In this document: in pieces, positions 22,761-30,934 of the stretch
How the letters are laid out: the number at the start of each line of letters is the position of its first letter
Position numbering within the stretch: the stretch's first letter is position 1
DNA from: Bordetella parapertussis
GTDB taxonomy: Bacteria; Pseudomonadota; Gammaproteobacteria; Burkholderiales; Burkholderiaceae_C
DNA: 31,007 bases
Reading direction: 5' to 3'
NCBI GenBank assembly: GCA_945861305.1
Contig: CAMATW010000031.1
Location: forward strand, 1-31,007
Position numbers and translations under genes: made by a program
Notes under the pieces: model-generated
What the model was told of the DNA's origin: nothing
What the model saw: only the letters and a program-made list of their open reading frames with translations
The model's database searches: none

Positions 22761-23816
22761 TCAGGGCAGCGGAATCAATATTTTGAAATCCGTGCGCCCT
22801 GGCTGACTTTCACATTCAATCAAGCCTTGGTGCTGTTGCACAAAGGATTGCGCCAAATTCAAGCCCAAACCCGAGCCGCCATCGCGCCCCGAGACCAAGG
22901 GATGAAACAACCGCTCCCGAATGTCATCTGGAATGCCTGGGCCGTTGTCAATCACATGCAATTCCAGTGCCAAGCGAAAGCGTTTTTTCACAAAAGTGAC
23001 CTGCCGTGCGATGCGGGTGGCCAAAATGATGTGTCCATCCCCCATGGCAATGCGGTCTTTCAGTGCCAAGGCCGCGTTATGGGCAATATTGAGCACGGCT
23101 TGAATGAGCTGCTCGACATCGCCGCGGAACTCGGGCAGCGAGGTGTCATAGTCGCGCCGTACCTGCAAACCCTTGGGAAATTCTGCCAAGATGAGGGTAC
23201 GCACACGCTCGCACACCTCGTGGATATTGACGTTGCCCACCACTTGCGGTCGTCGGTGAGGAGCGAGCAAGCGGTCCACCAAGGTTTGCAAGCGGTCGGC
23301 CTCTCGCACAATGACTTGGGTGTACTCGGTCAAGTCACGCGAATCCAATTCCAGCTGTAGCAACTGCGCCGCTCCTCGGATACCGCCCAAGGGGTTTTTG
23401 ATTTCATGCGCCAGATTGCGAATCAGCTCTTTGTTGGCCTGCGCCTGCTCCATTTGGCGCTCTTCACGGTCTTGGCGGGTCTGGGTTTCTTGCGGCAGCA
23501 ACTCCACCACCACTTCGTCGGGGGTTTCCGTGCTGGCCACCACCACATGCACCGCATAAGGCTCGGCGCCTTGGCGCTTGAGTTGGTCGTCAAAGCGCAA
23601 TGCCGAAAAATCGTGGCGTCTTGCACCTGCAATGGCTTGGCGCATGGCTTGAGCATCGACAAACAACTCGGTGGCATCTACGCCGTGCAGGCTACGCCGC
23701 GACAAACCCATCACATCTTCAAACGAGGCATTGGCAAACAACACATGGTCATCTGATTTCACCACCAACACCAAGGTGGCTAACAAGTCGAGGGCGGCAA
23801 AGCGTTCAAGAGGCAT
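22761..23816 (-). CDS. ntrB: Nitrogen regulation sensor histidine kinase NtrB (GlnL)
   Basis: The 351-residue cytoplasmic kinase/phosphatase has an N-terminal PAS domain (about 8-110). The HisKA dimerisation motif NLAHEIKNPLGGIRGAAQLL has phospho-histidine H137. A HATPase domain follows, with NIAHNAALAL (N box), VIDNGPGIP (G1) and GGSGLGLNLAQ (G2). It lacks membrane segments, as expected for NtrB, which is controlled by PII protein rather than an external signal. It starts eight bases after a small exported-protein gene and precedes ntrC. Confidence 0.95.
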   Translation of the reverse strand: MPLERFAALDLLATLVLVVKSDDHVLFANASFEDVMGLSRRSLHGVDATELFVDAQAMRQAIAGARRHDFSALRFDDQLKRQGAEPYAVHVVVASTETPDEVVVELLPQETQTRQDREERQMEQAQANKELIRNLAHEIKNPLGGIRGAAQLLQLELDSRDLTEYTQVIVREADRLQTLVDRLLAPHRRPQVVGNVNIHEVCERVRTLILAEFPKGLQVRRDYDTSLPEFRGDVEQLIQAVLNIAHNAALALKDRIAMGDGHIILATRIARQVTFVKKRFRLALELHVIDNGPGIPDDIRERLFHPLVSGRDGGSGLGLNLAQSFVQQHQGLIECESQPGRTDFKILIPLP

Positions 23817-23824
23817 GGGGGAAC

Positions 23825-24247
23825 TCAGGGCAATCGGGACAATTCGCGTTTCAAGGCGGCTTGGTCAGCAGCACAACGCTGGACGGTCTGGGTATCGGTG
23901 GCGGCTTGGCAACGCTCGCTCAGGCGCTTCAATTCGTTATTCAAAATAGCTTTGGCTTGGTCATCGCGCTCACGCTGGGCCACAGTGTCGACACGTGGTG
24001 CGGGTAGCTTGCCAGCAGATGCTGGGGTTGCAGGCGCCACAGCGGAGGCAGACGCTGGTTTGGAAGGCTGAGGCACTTGGGTTTCTTCCAAAGTGCTTAT
24101 CGTGACCGATTCACAAGACTGGTCTGGCTGGGGTTGGTTAGTGTAGAGGTTGCCGCAGCGCCACACCGGCACAGACACTTCATTGCCTATGGCAACAGAG
24201 CCACCAAGACAAAAAGCCAAGCCCCCTAAACAAACCCAAAGTTTCAT
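23825..24247 (-). CDS. Small periplasmic hypothetical protein between glnA and ntrB
   Basis: The 140-residue protein has a signal peptide (MKLWVCLGGLAFCLGGSVAIGNE), then a short cysteine-containing segment VPVWRCGNLYTNQPQPDQSCESV. A linker rich in proline, alanine and serine follows (about 57-85), then a charged helical C terminus (VAQRERDDQAKAILNNELKRLSERC... to the end). The N-terminal part recalls DUF4124-type proteins, which start similarly after their signal, but I am not certain. It lies in the gap between the glnA terminator and ntrB and shares the ntrBC strand with an 8-base spacing. It is probably transcribed with ntrBC. No function can be named. Confidence 0.75.
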   Translation of the reverse strand: MKLWVCLGGLAFCLGGSVAIGNEVSVPVWRCGNLYTNQPQPDQSCESVTISTLEETQVPQPSKPASASAVAPATPASAGKLPAPRVDTVAQRERDDQAKAILNNELKRLSERCQAATDTQTVQRCAADQAALKRELSRLP

Positions 24248-24306
24248 ACCTGCCAGTGTCCTTCTAACTGCCGACTGCTGTCATGCCAACTGTGCACCTG
24301 CGCCCC

Positions 24307-24337
24307 AAAAAAAAGGACGGCACGGGGCCGTCCTTTT
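24307..24337. terminator. Intrinsic terminator downstream of glnA (bidirectional)
   Basis: GGACGGC (24315-24321) and GCCGTCC (24327-24333) form a perfect 7-bp GC-rich stem with loop ACGGG. On the minus strand it is followed by eight U's (A-run 24307-24314), 25 bases past the glnA stop. The T's on the other side (24334-24337) extend the stem and would allow weaker function on the plus strand. It should uncouple the abundant glnA message from the downstream ntrBC genes. Confidence 0.93.
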
Positions 24338-24357
24338 CTGTGTGCACGGCCAGTCGC

Positions 24358-25773
24358 TCAGAGCGAGTAGTACATATCGAATTCCACCGGATGGGTGGCC
24401 ATGCGAAAACGTGTGACTTCTTGCATTTTGAGTTCGATGTAAGCATCGATCATGCTGTCGGTGAACACGCCGCCTTTGGTCAAGAACGAACGGCCCTTGT
24501 CCAAATAGTCCAAAGCTTGGTCCAAGCTGTGGCATACGGTCGGGACCAATGCGTCCTCCTCGGGTGGCAAATGGTAGAGGTCTTTGGTGGCGGCTTCGCC
24601 AGGGTGAATTTTGTTTTCGATACCGTCCAAGCCCGCCATCATCAATGCGGTAAAGCACAAATAAGGGTTGGCCATGGGATCGGGGAAACGCGCTTCGATG
24701 CGACGCGCTTTGTCGGAAGCCACGTGGGGAATGCGAATAGAAGCGGAGCGGTTACGACTGGAGTAAGCCAACTTCACAGGAGCTTCAAAGCCAGGCACCA
24801 AGCGCTTGTAGCTGTTGGTGGTGGGGTTGGTGATAGCGTTCAAGGCACGGGCGTGTTTGATGATGCCGCCGATATAGAACAAAGCGGTGTCGCTCAAACC
24901 TGCATAACCTTTACCTGCAAACAAGTTTTTGCCGTCTTTCCAGATGGACTGGTGAACGTGCATACCAGAGCCGTTGTCGCCGACGATGGGCTTGGGCATG
25001 AAAGTCGCGGTTTTGCCGTAGGCATTGGCCACGTTCCACACCACGTATTTCAGTTTTTGGGTCCAGTCAGCGCGCTCAACCAAGGTGCTGAATTTGGTAC
25101 CAATTTCATTTTGACCAGCGCCTGCCACTTCGTGGTGGAACACTTCAACGGGGATGCCCATTTCTTCGAGCAACAACACCATTTCGGCACGCATGTCTTG
25201 GGTGCTGTCAACGGGTGGCACGGGGAAGTAGCCGCCTTTGACGGTGGGACGGTGGCCACGGTTGCCGCCTTCGAGCTTGGCGCCGCTGTTCCAAGGGGCT
25301 TCGTATTCGTCAATTTTGAAGAACGCGCCAGACATTTCATTGCCCCATTGCACATTGTCAAAAATGAAGAATTCGGGTTCGGGACCAAAGTAGGCGGTGT
25401 CACCAATGCCAGAGGCCTTGAGGTAGGCTTCGCCACGCTTGGCGATGGAGCGGGGGTCGCGGTCATAGGCCTTGCCATCACCAGGTTCCAACACGTCGCA
25501 TGACAAGACCAATGTGGGCTCTTGGAAGAAGGGGTCGATGAAAGCGGAATTGGCGTCAGGCATGAGCAACATGTCAGAGGCTTCAATGCCCTTCCAACCT
25601 GCAATAGAGGAGCCGTCAAACGCATGGCCTTCGGAGAATTTTTCTTCGTTGAACGCAGAAATAGGCACGCTTACGTGCTGTTCTTTGCCACGGGTATCGG
25701 TAAAGCGGAAGTCGACAAACTTGATTTCGTTGTCCTTCACGTCCTTCATGACGTCTGCGACGGTCTTGGCCAT
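24358..25773 (-). CDS. glnA: Glutamine synthetase, type I
   Basis: The 471-residue enzyme makes glutamine from glutamate, ammonia and ATP as a dodecamer. Visible motifs are FDGSSIAGW near residue 50, [43 protein letters not shown] (the ATP/glutamate site), [26 protein letters not shown] and the adenylylation region [10 protein letters not shown] with its tyrosine, so regulation by adenylylation is expected. The length matches GSI-beta. AGGAG stands about eight bases before the ATG. Upstream are a sigma-54 promoter (25839-25824) and two NtrC-type dyads, and downstream are a strong terminator, an exported protein gene and ntrBC. Confidence 0.98.
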   Translation of the reverse strand: MAKTVADVMKDVKDNEIKFVDFRFTDTRGKEQHVSVPISAFNEEKFSEGHAFDGSSIAGWKGIEASDMLLMPDANSAFIDPFFQEPTLVLSCDVLEPGDGKAYDRDPRSIAKRGEAYLKASGIGDTAYFGPEPEFFIFDNVQWGNEMSGAFFKIDEYEAPWNSGAKLEGGNRGHRPTVKGGYFPVPPVDSTQDMRAEMVLLLEEMGIPVEVFHHEVAGAGQNEIGTKFSTLVERADWTQKLKYVVWNVANAYGKTATFMPKPIVGDNGSGMHVHQSIWKDGKNLFAGKGYAGLSDTALFYIGGIIKHARALNAITNPTTNSYKRLVPGFEAPVKLAYSSRNRSASIRIPHVASDKARRIEARFPDPMANPYLCFTALMMAGLDGIENKIHPGEAATKDLYHLPPEEDALVPTVCHSLDQALDYLDKGRSFLTKGGVFTDSMIDAYIELKMQEVTRFRMATHPVEFDMYYSL

Positions 25774-25823
25774 CAGTTTCTCCTGGAGAGGTTGGTTTGA
25801 AAAATTTGGGATCTACATTGTCT

Positions 25824-25839
25824 TGCATGATTTGTGCCA
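25824..25839 (-). promoter_or_regulatory. Sigma-54 promoter of glnA
   Basis: On the minus strand the sequence TGGCACAAATCATGCA has the -24 element TGGCAC and the -12 element ATGCA at exactly the required spacing. The GG and GC dinucleotides are intact, and the only deviation from TTGC is one base. The predicted start of transcription is near 25813, about 40 bases before the glnA ATG. NtrC-type sites lie 110-190 bases upstream of the promoter. The rest of the 196-base gap (25774-25969) is AT-rich, and a second sigma-70 promoter there is possible but not clear. Confidence 0.85.
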
Positions 25840-25949
25840 CGCAGCGCCTAAGCCAAGATTTTTCTTATAGATACCAATTGATTACTTGATGCGTTTGGTT
25901 TTTCAAGCCTAGGGTTGGCAAAGACTTTGAACACATGACCGGCTTATTT

Positions 25950-25966
25950 TGCACTAAAAAAGTGCA
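25950..25966 (-). promoter_or_regulatory. NtrC-type binding dyad upstream of glnA (promoter-proximal)
   Basis: TGCACT-AAAAA-AGTGCA is a perfect 6-5-6 inverted repeat close to the NtrC consensus TGCACC-N5-GGTGCA. Its centre is about 145 bases upstream of the predicted glnA start. It ends three bases before the stop codon of the upstream gene and is paired with a second dyad 50 bases further away, a typical enhancer layout. Confidence 0.83.
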
Positions 25967-25969
25967 CAA

Positions 25970-26800
25970 CTAAGATCGCACCATTTCAGGGCCTAATTTT
26001 GCACCAAATTCGTGCAAACCTAAAATAAGCTCGGGAAATGAGGCTTCGACATGCTCTGGCAGCCCTTTAACGCCCAATTCGATGTGCCTGCCAAATTCGG
26101 GGTGGTCAACGCTTGGCAAGCTGAACACCTTCACGCCGCTGAACCGCGCCTCGATGGCTTCCATCAAAGGCGTGAGGGTGGCTTCCATAGCCCCCATAAC
26201 GATGACCGATTTTTCGATGCGCAACACCTGATGGAAATGGGCGGCATACACGTTGTCGAGTACCCACTCCATCATCGGCCACGCCATCACCGGAAAGCCT
26301 GGCACAAAGTGCACCACCCCTTGGGGGCCTTGGCAGGTAAAACCGGCGATCTTGTTGAATGGGTTGGGAATGATGCTCGCGCCTGCAGGAAAACGCCCCA
26401 TGTTCAGGCGGTGCACGTTGTCGGGGCGGTCGGGTTCATAGGGCAAGCCGTTTTCAAGTGCCACCTCGCGGGTGCGTTCGCGTATCAAGACCTCGGCCTC
26501 GGGGTGCAGCACCAGCTCACGGCCTAGCGCCTTGGCAGCACATTGACGCGTATGGTCGTCGGGTGTGGCACCGATACCGCCACAAGAAAACACCACGCTG
26601 CTGGTTTCAAAAGCGCGTTTTAAAGTAACAGTGATGCGTTCGGGGTCGTCGCCCACATAGCCGGCGTAGGAAAGACTCAAGCCGCGCTCAGCCAATAGTT
26701 CTATGCATTTGGCCAAATGCTTGTCTTGGCGTTTGCCAGAGAGGATTTCGTCACCAATGATAACGATGCCAAAGGTGGGGGGCAAATTAGAGGATGTCAT
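25970..26800 (-). CDS. CinA N-terminal-type (MoCF biosynthesis/molybdopterin-binding domain) protein
   Basis: The 276-residue protein consists of the MoaB/MogA-like domain found at the N terminus of CinA (COG1058). It has GIVIIGDEILSGKRQDKH, FSCGGIGATPDDHTRQCAAKALGR and NPFNKIAGFTCQGPQGVVHFVPGFPVM. The C-terminal CinA deamidase domain is absent, as in many stand-alone Burkholderiales homologues. The start at 26800 (MTSSNLPPTFGIVII) is where homology begins; an open frame runs on to 26899 but overlaps the divergent gene. Biochemical role is uncertain: related proteins act on pyridine-nucleotide by-products rather than molybdopterin. Its 3' coding end contains an NtrC-type dyad serving glnA. 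Confidence 0.85.
   Translation of the reverse strand: MTSSNLPPTFGIVIIGDEILSGKRQDKHLAKCIELLAERGLSLSYAGYVGDDPERITVTLKRAFETSSVVFSCGGIGATPDDHTRQCAAKALGRELVLHPEAEVLIRERTREVALENGLPYEPDRPDNVHRLNMGRFPAGASIIPNPFNKIAGFTCQGPQGVVHFVPGFPVMAWPMMEWVLDNVYAAHFHQVLRIEKSVIVMGAMEATLTPLMEAIEARFSGVKVFSLPSVDHPEFGRHIELGVKGLPEHVEASFPELILGLHEFGAKLGPEMVRS
26000..26016 (-). promoter_or_regulatory. NtrC-type binding dyad inside the 3' end of the upstream gene (promoter-distal)
   Basis: TGCACC-AAATT-CGTGCA has the consensus left half-site and a right half with one mismatch (CGTGCA for GGTGCA). It lies within the last coding codons of the CinA-type gene, 50 bases centre-to-centre from the proximal dyad. That is nearly five helical turns, so both sites face the same side of DNA. 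A weaker half-site, GCACCAT (25978-25984), lies between them. Confidence 0.8.
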
Positions 26801-26884
26801 GCACTCAATGCTAACGGCACAACCCAAGAAGCGAGGTTCATACACACTCGCCATAATGACAACCTCAACCGTATAGGACACGCA

Positions 26885-29152
26885 GTGAAAAGAAGACATG
26901 TACTGGCCGCCCTTGCCGCGGGCACCGGCGTTTTAGCGATTGGCTGGGGCGTCATGCCTGCGCGCCAGCGACTCAACCCCGGCAAACCCTTGGCCTCGAT
27001 CGACAAAACAACGGCTTTGAACGGCTGGGTTCGCATTGGTGAGGACGACAGCGTCACGGTGGTGATGAGCAAATCTGAAATGGGTCAAGGCGTGTTCACT
27101 GGCTTAGGCATGCTGCTGGCCGAGGAGCTCGACGCCCGCTGGGACCAAGTGCGCTTTGAGCAGTCGCCCAACGACAACATTTACAACAACCTCGCTGGCG
27201 TGGCCGATGGTTTGCCATTTCACCCTGACAACCAAGGCATGCTGAAAAGCAGTGCGCAGTGGTTGGTGCGCAAAGCCATGCGCGAAATGGGCCTGATGTT
27301 CACCGGCGGCTCCACCAGCATCAAAGACCTGTGGCTGCCCATGCGCGAAGCGGGTGCCAGCGCACGAGCGATGCTCGTGGGCGCAGCGGCGCAGCAGTGG
27401 CAAGTACCCACCAGTGAATGCGATGTGAAAGACGGCGTTGTCTCGCACAGCTCGGGCAAAAAAGCCAGTTTTGGCGAACTGTCGGCAGCGGCGGCCAAAG
27501 TTGGCTTACCGCCTTCCATCACGCTCAAGCCTGCGGTGGATTTCAAGCTGATTGGGCAAAGTCTGCCGCGCTTGGACACCAACGCCAAAAGCGATGGCTC
27601 TGCCATGTTCGTCGGCGACATCCGTCCCAGTGGCTTGCTGTTCGCCTGTGTGCGCATGAACCCCATGCTGGGTGGAAAGCTGCAAAGCTTTGACGACAGC
27701 AAAGCGCTGGCCATGCCTGGCGTGAAAAAAGTGCTGGCGATCGACGCCTTGCATGGCACCAGCGCGGGAGTGGCGGTGGTCGCCGCATCCACCTACCAAG
27801 CCATGAAAGCGCTTACGCAAGTGGAAGTGAAGTGGGACAACGCCCCGTCTTCTGCATGGTCCAGCGAAACCATAGACGCCGAGTTGCGCAAAGCCTTGGA
27901 CACCAATACAGGTTTTGCCTATTTTTCAAATGGCGACGCCGCCAACGCATTGCAAAAAGCGTCGCGCACTTTGAAAGCCGAGTACCGCGCACCCTATTTG
28001 GCCCATGCCACCATGGAGCCCATGGGTTGTACCGTGTGGTTCAAAGATGGCGCAGCCCAAGTGTGGGCATCCACACAAGTACCCGATTTGGCTTGCAAAG
28101 TGGTGGCCAAGCAACTCGGCATCGACGTGACCAAAGTTCAGTTGCACATCCCCATGCTGGGCAGCGGCTTTGGCCGTCGCCTCGAGATGGACATCATTGC
28201 CCAAGCTGCAGTCGTGGCCAAGGCCCTGGAGGGTACACCGGTGCAAACGCTGTGGAGCCGAAGCGAAGACATGCAACACGACTTCTACCGCCCCGCATGC
28301 ATCAGCCGCTTCAGCGCAGGCTTGGACGCACAAGGCCAGTTGGTGGCGTGGCAAAACACTTCTGCTAGTCAAGCCATCGTGCCGCAAGTCATGGCGCGTT
28401 CGTTTGGCTTGCCAGGTGCAGGTCCCGATAAAACCACCGCTGAAGGTGCATTTGACCAAGCCTATGAGTGGCCGAATGCTCGCATTGCCCATGTCGCGGT
28501 CGACCTTCCCATTCCCGTGGGTTTTTGGCGTTCGGTCGGTCACTCCCACCAAGCGTTTTTCAAAGAAAGTTTTGTCGATGAAATGGCTTTTGCTGCCGGG
28601 CAAAACCCCTTGGACTTTCGCTTAGGGTTGCTGAAAAACCATCCACGCCATGCCAAGGTGTTGCAAACCGCCGCCGACAAAAGCGGCTGGCGACAAGCAC
28701 CTGCAGTGGGCAGCGATGGCGCACAGCGAGCATTAGGCATCGCTTTGCATGAATCGTTTGGCAGCATCGTGGCGCAAGTGGCCGAAGTGTCGGTGCAGAA
28801 CAAGCAAATCGTGGTGCACCGCGTCGTGTGTGCCATCGATTGCGGCATAGCGGTCAACCCGATGCTGATTGCCCAACAAATGGAAAGCTCAGTGGTGTTT
28901 GGTTTATCCGCCGCTTTGTTTGGTGAAATCACCATCGACAAGGGACGCGTACAACAAAGCAACTTCAACAATTACCCTGTGCTGCGTATGCCCCAAGCTC
29001 CTGTGGTGGATACCCACATCATCGAAAGTGATTCGCACCCTGAGGGCGTGGGCGAACCCGGCACACCGCCCGTGGCCCCTGCGGTGGCCAATGCGGTGTT
29101 TGCCTTGACCGGCCAGCGTTTGCGTCAACTGCCACTGCGTTTAGCCACCTAA
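26885..29152 (+). CDS. Tat-exported molybdopterin aldehyde oxidase/xanthine dehydrogenase-family large subunit (IorB-like)
   Basis: The 755-residue protein resembles isoquinoline 1-oxidoreductase beta subunits (COG1529). The start is the GTG at 26885, with AGGA six to nine bases upstream and a Tat-like signal immediately after (KRRHVLAALAAGTGVLAIGWG). The domains are SVTVVMSKSEMGQGVFTGLGMLLAEEL, the hammerhead-like part from about 205 (GSAMFVGDI), the cofactor loop LGSGFGRRLEMD near 426 and the catalytic glutamate in GVGEPGTPPVAPAV near 724. The partner 2Fe-2S subunit (IorA) is not next to it. It hydroxylates an N-heterocycle or aldehyde; the substrate is unknown. It is divergent from the CinA-type gene (84-base gap), and an epoxide-hydrolase-like gene follows after 25 bases. 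Confidence 0.88.
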   Translation: MKRRHVLAALAAGTGVLAIGWGVMPARQRLNPGKPLASIDKTTALNGWVRIGEDDSVTVVMSKSEMGQGVFTGLGMLLAEELDARWDQVRFEQSPNDNIYNNLAGVADGLPFHPDNQGMLKSSAQWLVRKAMREMGLMFTGGSTSIKDLWLPMREAGASARAMLVGAAAQQWQVPTSECDVKDGVVSHSSGKKASFGELSAAAAKVGLPPSITLKPAVDFKLIGQSLPRLDTNAKSDGSAMFVGDIRPSGLLFACVRMNPMLGGKLQSFDDSKALAMPGVKKVLAIDALHGTSAGVAVVAASTYQAMKALTQVEVKWDNAPSSAWSSETIDAELRKALDTNTGFAYFSNGDAANALQKASRTLKAEYRAPYLAHATMEPMGCTVWFKDGAAQVWASTQVPDLACKVVAKQLGIDVTKVQLHIPMLGSGFGRRLEMDIIAQAAVVAKALEGTPVQTLWSRSEDMQHDFYRPACISRFSAGLDAQGQLVAWQNTSASQAIVPQVMARSFGLPGAGPDKTTAEGAFDQAYEWPNARIAHVAVDLPIPVGFWRSVGHSHQAFFKESFVDEMAFAAGQNPLDFRLGLLKNHPRHAKVLQTAADKSGWRQAPAVGSDGAQRALGIALHESFGSIVAQVAEVSVQNKQIVVHRVVCAIDCGIAVNPMLIAQQMESSVVFGLSAALFGEITIDKGRVQQSNFNNYPVLRMPQAPVVDTHIIESDSHPEGVGEPGTPPVAPAVANAVFALTGQRLRQLPLRLAT

Positions 29153-29177
29153 GCACCCACTTGAAAGCACTCTTGCT

Positions 29178-30323
29178 GTGAGCACCCTACTCCCACCCCT
29201 GCCCTTGCCCGAGGGTGTGCGCCCTCGCCATATCGATACCGATCAGGGCTTGCACATGCATTTTTTGGAAGCGGGCCATGAAGGAGACGTGACAGACAAG
29301 CCGCTGCTGCTATTGCTGCATGGTTTCCCAGAACTGGCTTTCAGTTGGCGGCACCAATTGCCGGTGTTGGCCGCCGCGGGCTACCACGTGGTGGCCCCTG
29401 ATCAGCGCGGCTATGGCCGCACCACCTCCGGGGACGACCGCTTAGACGGCGACTGGCAAGCCAGCCACATGCTGCAACTGGTGGCGGACGCGGTGGCCTT
29501 GGTCCATGCCCTTGGGCATAAAGCGGTGGCCTGCGTGATTGGCCACGACTTTGGCTCGCCCGTGGCCGCTTGGTGTGCGCTGACGCGTCCCGATGTGTTT
29601 CATGCGGTGGTGATGATGAGCGCACCGTTTGCAGGACCGCCGCCCAGTACTGATGCGCTGGCCGCCCACCAAAAAATCAATGAAGTGGTTCACGGCTTGG
29701 GCAGCTTGCAGCCCCCACGCCAGCATTACCAGTGGTATTACTCTGGGCCAGAAGCCAATGGCGATATGTGGAAGGCGCCTCAGGGTTTGCAGGCTTTTTT
29801 GCGGGCTTATTACCACGTGAAAAGTGCCGATTGGGCGCCCAACCAACCCCATCCGCTGGACGGTTGGACCGCGCAGGCTTGGGCTGAATTGCCCGACTAC
29901 TACATCATGGGTGCCAACGACACCATGGCACAAGCGGTAGCGCCCTTCATGCCTTCAAGCGAAGAAATCGCCGCTTGCAAATGGCTGCCAGACACCGACT
30001 TGGCGGTGTATGTGGCCGAGTACCAACGCACCGGTTTTCAAGGGGGCTTGCAGTGGTACCGCTGCGGCACCGATGCTGCCATGTTCTCCCAACTGGGGCA
30101 GCAATGGGGAGGCAAAACGATTGATGTGCCCTCGGCGTTTGTCGCGGGAGCCTCAGACTGGGGCGTCTACCAAATGCCTGGCGCTTATGAGGCCATGCAA
30201 ACCAAAGCCTGCAGCAAGATGCGCTTGTGTCAGCTCATCCCACATGCAGGCCATTGGGTGCAGCAAGAGCAAGCTTCAGAGGTCAACAGCTTGCTGCTGT
30301 CTTTTTTGGATGGACTTGCTTAG
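29178..30323 (+). CDS. Epoxide-hydrolase-like alpha/beta hydrolase
   Basis: The 381-residue protein has the epoxide-hydrolase version of the alpha/beta fold. The oxyanion motif is LLLLHGFPELAFSWRHQLP (HGFPE), the nucleophile Asp124 is in VIGHDFGSPVAAW, cap-domain tyrosines that could activate the epoxide lie around YQWYYSG and YYHVKS, and the histidine is in IPHAGHWVQQEQ near the C terminus. Haloalkane or fluoroacetate dehalogenase is an alternative within the superfamily. The start is a GTG at 29178 with no strong Shine-Dalgarno. It follows the molybdenum hydroxylase after 25 bases and is probably co-transcribed with it. Its stop overlaps that of the convergent gene within TTAG. Confidence 0.88.
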   Translation: MSTLLPPLPLPEGVRPRHIDTDQGLHMHFLEAGHEGDVTDKPLLLLLHGFPELAFSWRHQLPVLAAAGYHVVAPDQRGYGRTTSGDDRLDGDWQASHMLQLVADAVALVHALGHKAVACVIGHDFGSPVAAWCALTRPDVFHAVVMMSAPFAGPPPSTDALAAHQKINEVVHGLGSLQPPRQHYQWYYSGPEANGDMWKAPQGLQAFLRAYYHVKSADWAPNQPHPLDGWTAQAWAELPDYYIMGANDTMAQAVAPFMPSSEEIAACKWLPDTDLAVYVAEYQRTGFQGGLQWYRCGTDAAMFSQLGQQWGGKTIDVPSAFVAGASDWGVYQMPGAYEAMQTKACSKMRLCQLIPHAGHWVQQEQASEVNSLLLSFLDGLA

Positions 30324-30934
30324 CCGATCAAGTCGACACGTCCATTGGTGTTCATGATGCCGGTAATCACGCTCAGCTTGGGTTGACGTTTGTTCACTTC
30401 CTTACGGAACATGTTCAAGGCTTCCGCATGGGCTTCGGTTTCTTTGTCCTTGTCAGACACGGCGTCTGCACCAAAAGCCAACTTGGCTGCGCCGCAATCG
30501 CGGTGAGAAATGCCAATCACGCGCTTGATGTGATGCAAGGACACGCTGACATCCAGATTGTCCCAATAGGTGTTGTGCCAGTTGGCGAACTTGGGGTGAA
30601 CCGCGCCGATGGGGCCACCGGCCATCACAAAATGGCTATAGTTGTCTTCAAGCTTTTCGCGGCTCACACCTTGGATCAAGCCCATGTACTGCCAGCTGAG
30701 GGTAGTGAAACGCGGGTCAATACAGTTGACCAACATGGCTTCGTAATTCCCGCTGGCAGCGAAACTTTTGCCAGGGCTCATGGTTGCCAAAGCCGCACCG
30801 GCCACGCCAGCAGCGCCAAGGTTTAAAAAGCCGCGGCGATTCACACCAAGGCCAGAGCGCAAAGGTACGGGCGCACAGCATGCACAGGTGGGTGTCATCT
30901 GTGCAGTGACTGCGGGAAGGGTTTCGTAAGGCAT
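30320..30934 (-). CDS. Tat-exported beta-carbonic-anhydrase-like protein
   Basis: The 204-residue protein carries a Tat signal with a long n-region. The twin arginines R33-R34 are in VNRRGFLNLGAAGVAGAAL, and a cysteine cluster TCACC (16-20) precedes them. The mature part contains the beta-class zinc pattern C71-x-D73-x-R75 (NCIDPRF) and H144-x-x-C147 (SHRDCGAA). It is somewhat shorter and more diverged than cytoplasmic beta-carbonic anhydrases, so activity is likely but not certain. The start at 30934 has GGAG nine or so bases upstream; ATG at 30898 is an alternative. It converges on the epoxide-hydrolase-like gene. The 73 bases upstream to the window end are AT-rich and should hold its promoter. 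Confidence 0.82.
   Translation of the reverse strand: MPYETLPAVTAQMTPTCACCAPVPLRSGLGVNRRGFLNLGAAGVAGAALATMSPGKSFAASGNYEAMLVNCIDPRFTTLSWQYMGLIQGVSREKLEDNYSHFVMAGGPIGAVHPKFANWHNTYWDNLDVSVSLHHIKRVIGISHRDCGAAKLAFGADAVSDKDKETEAHAEALNMFRKEVNKRQPKLSVITGIMNTNGRVDLIG

Noticed and set aside
24283..25503. Plus-strand open frame of 406 codons opposite glnA
   Set aside because: It runs antisense to glnA for nearly its whole length and crosses the terminator. No recognisable domain is present.
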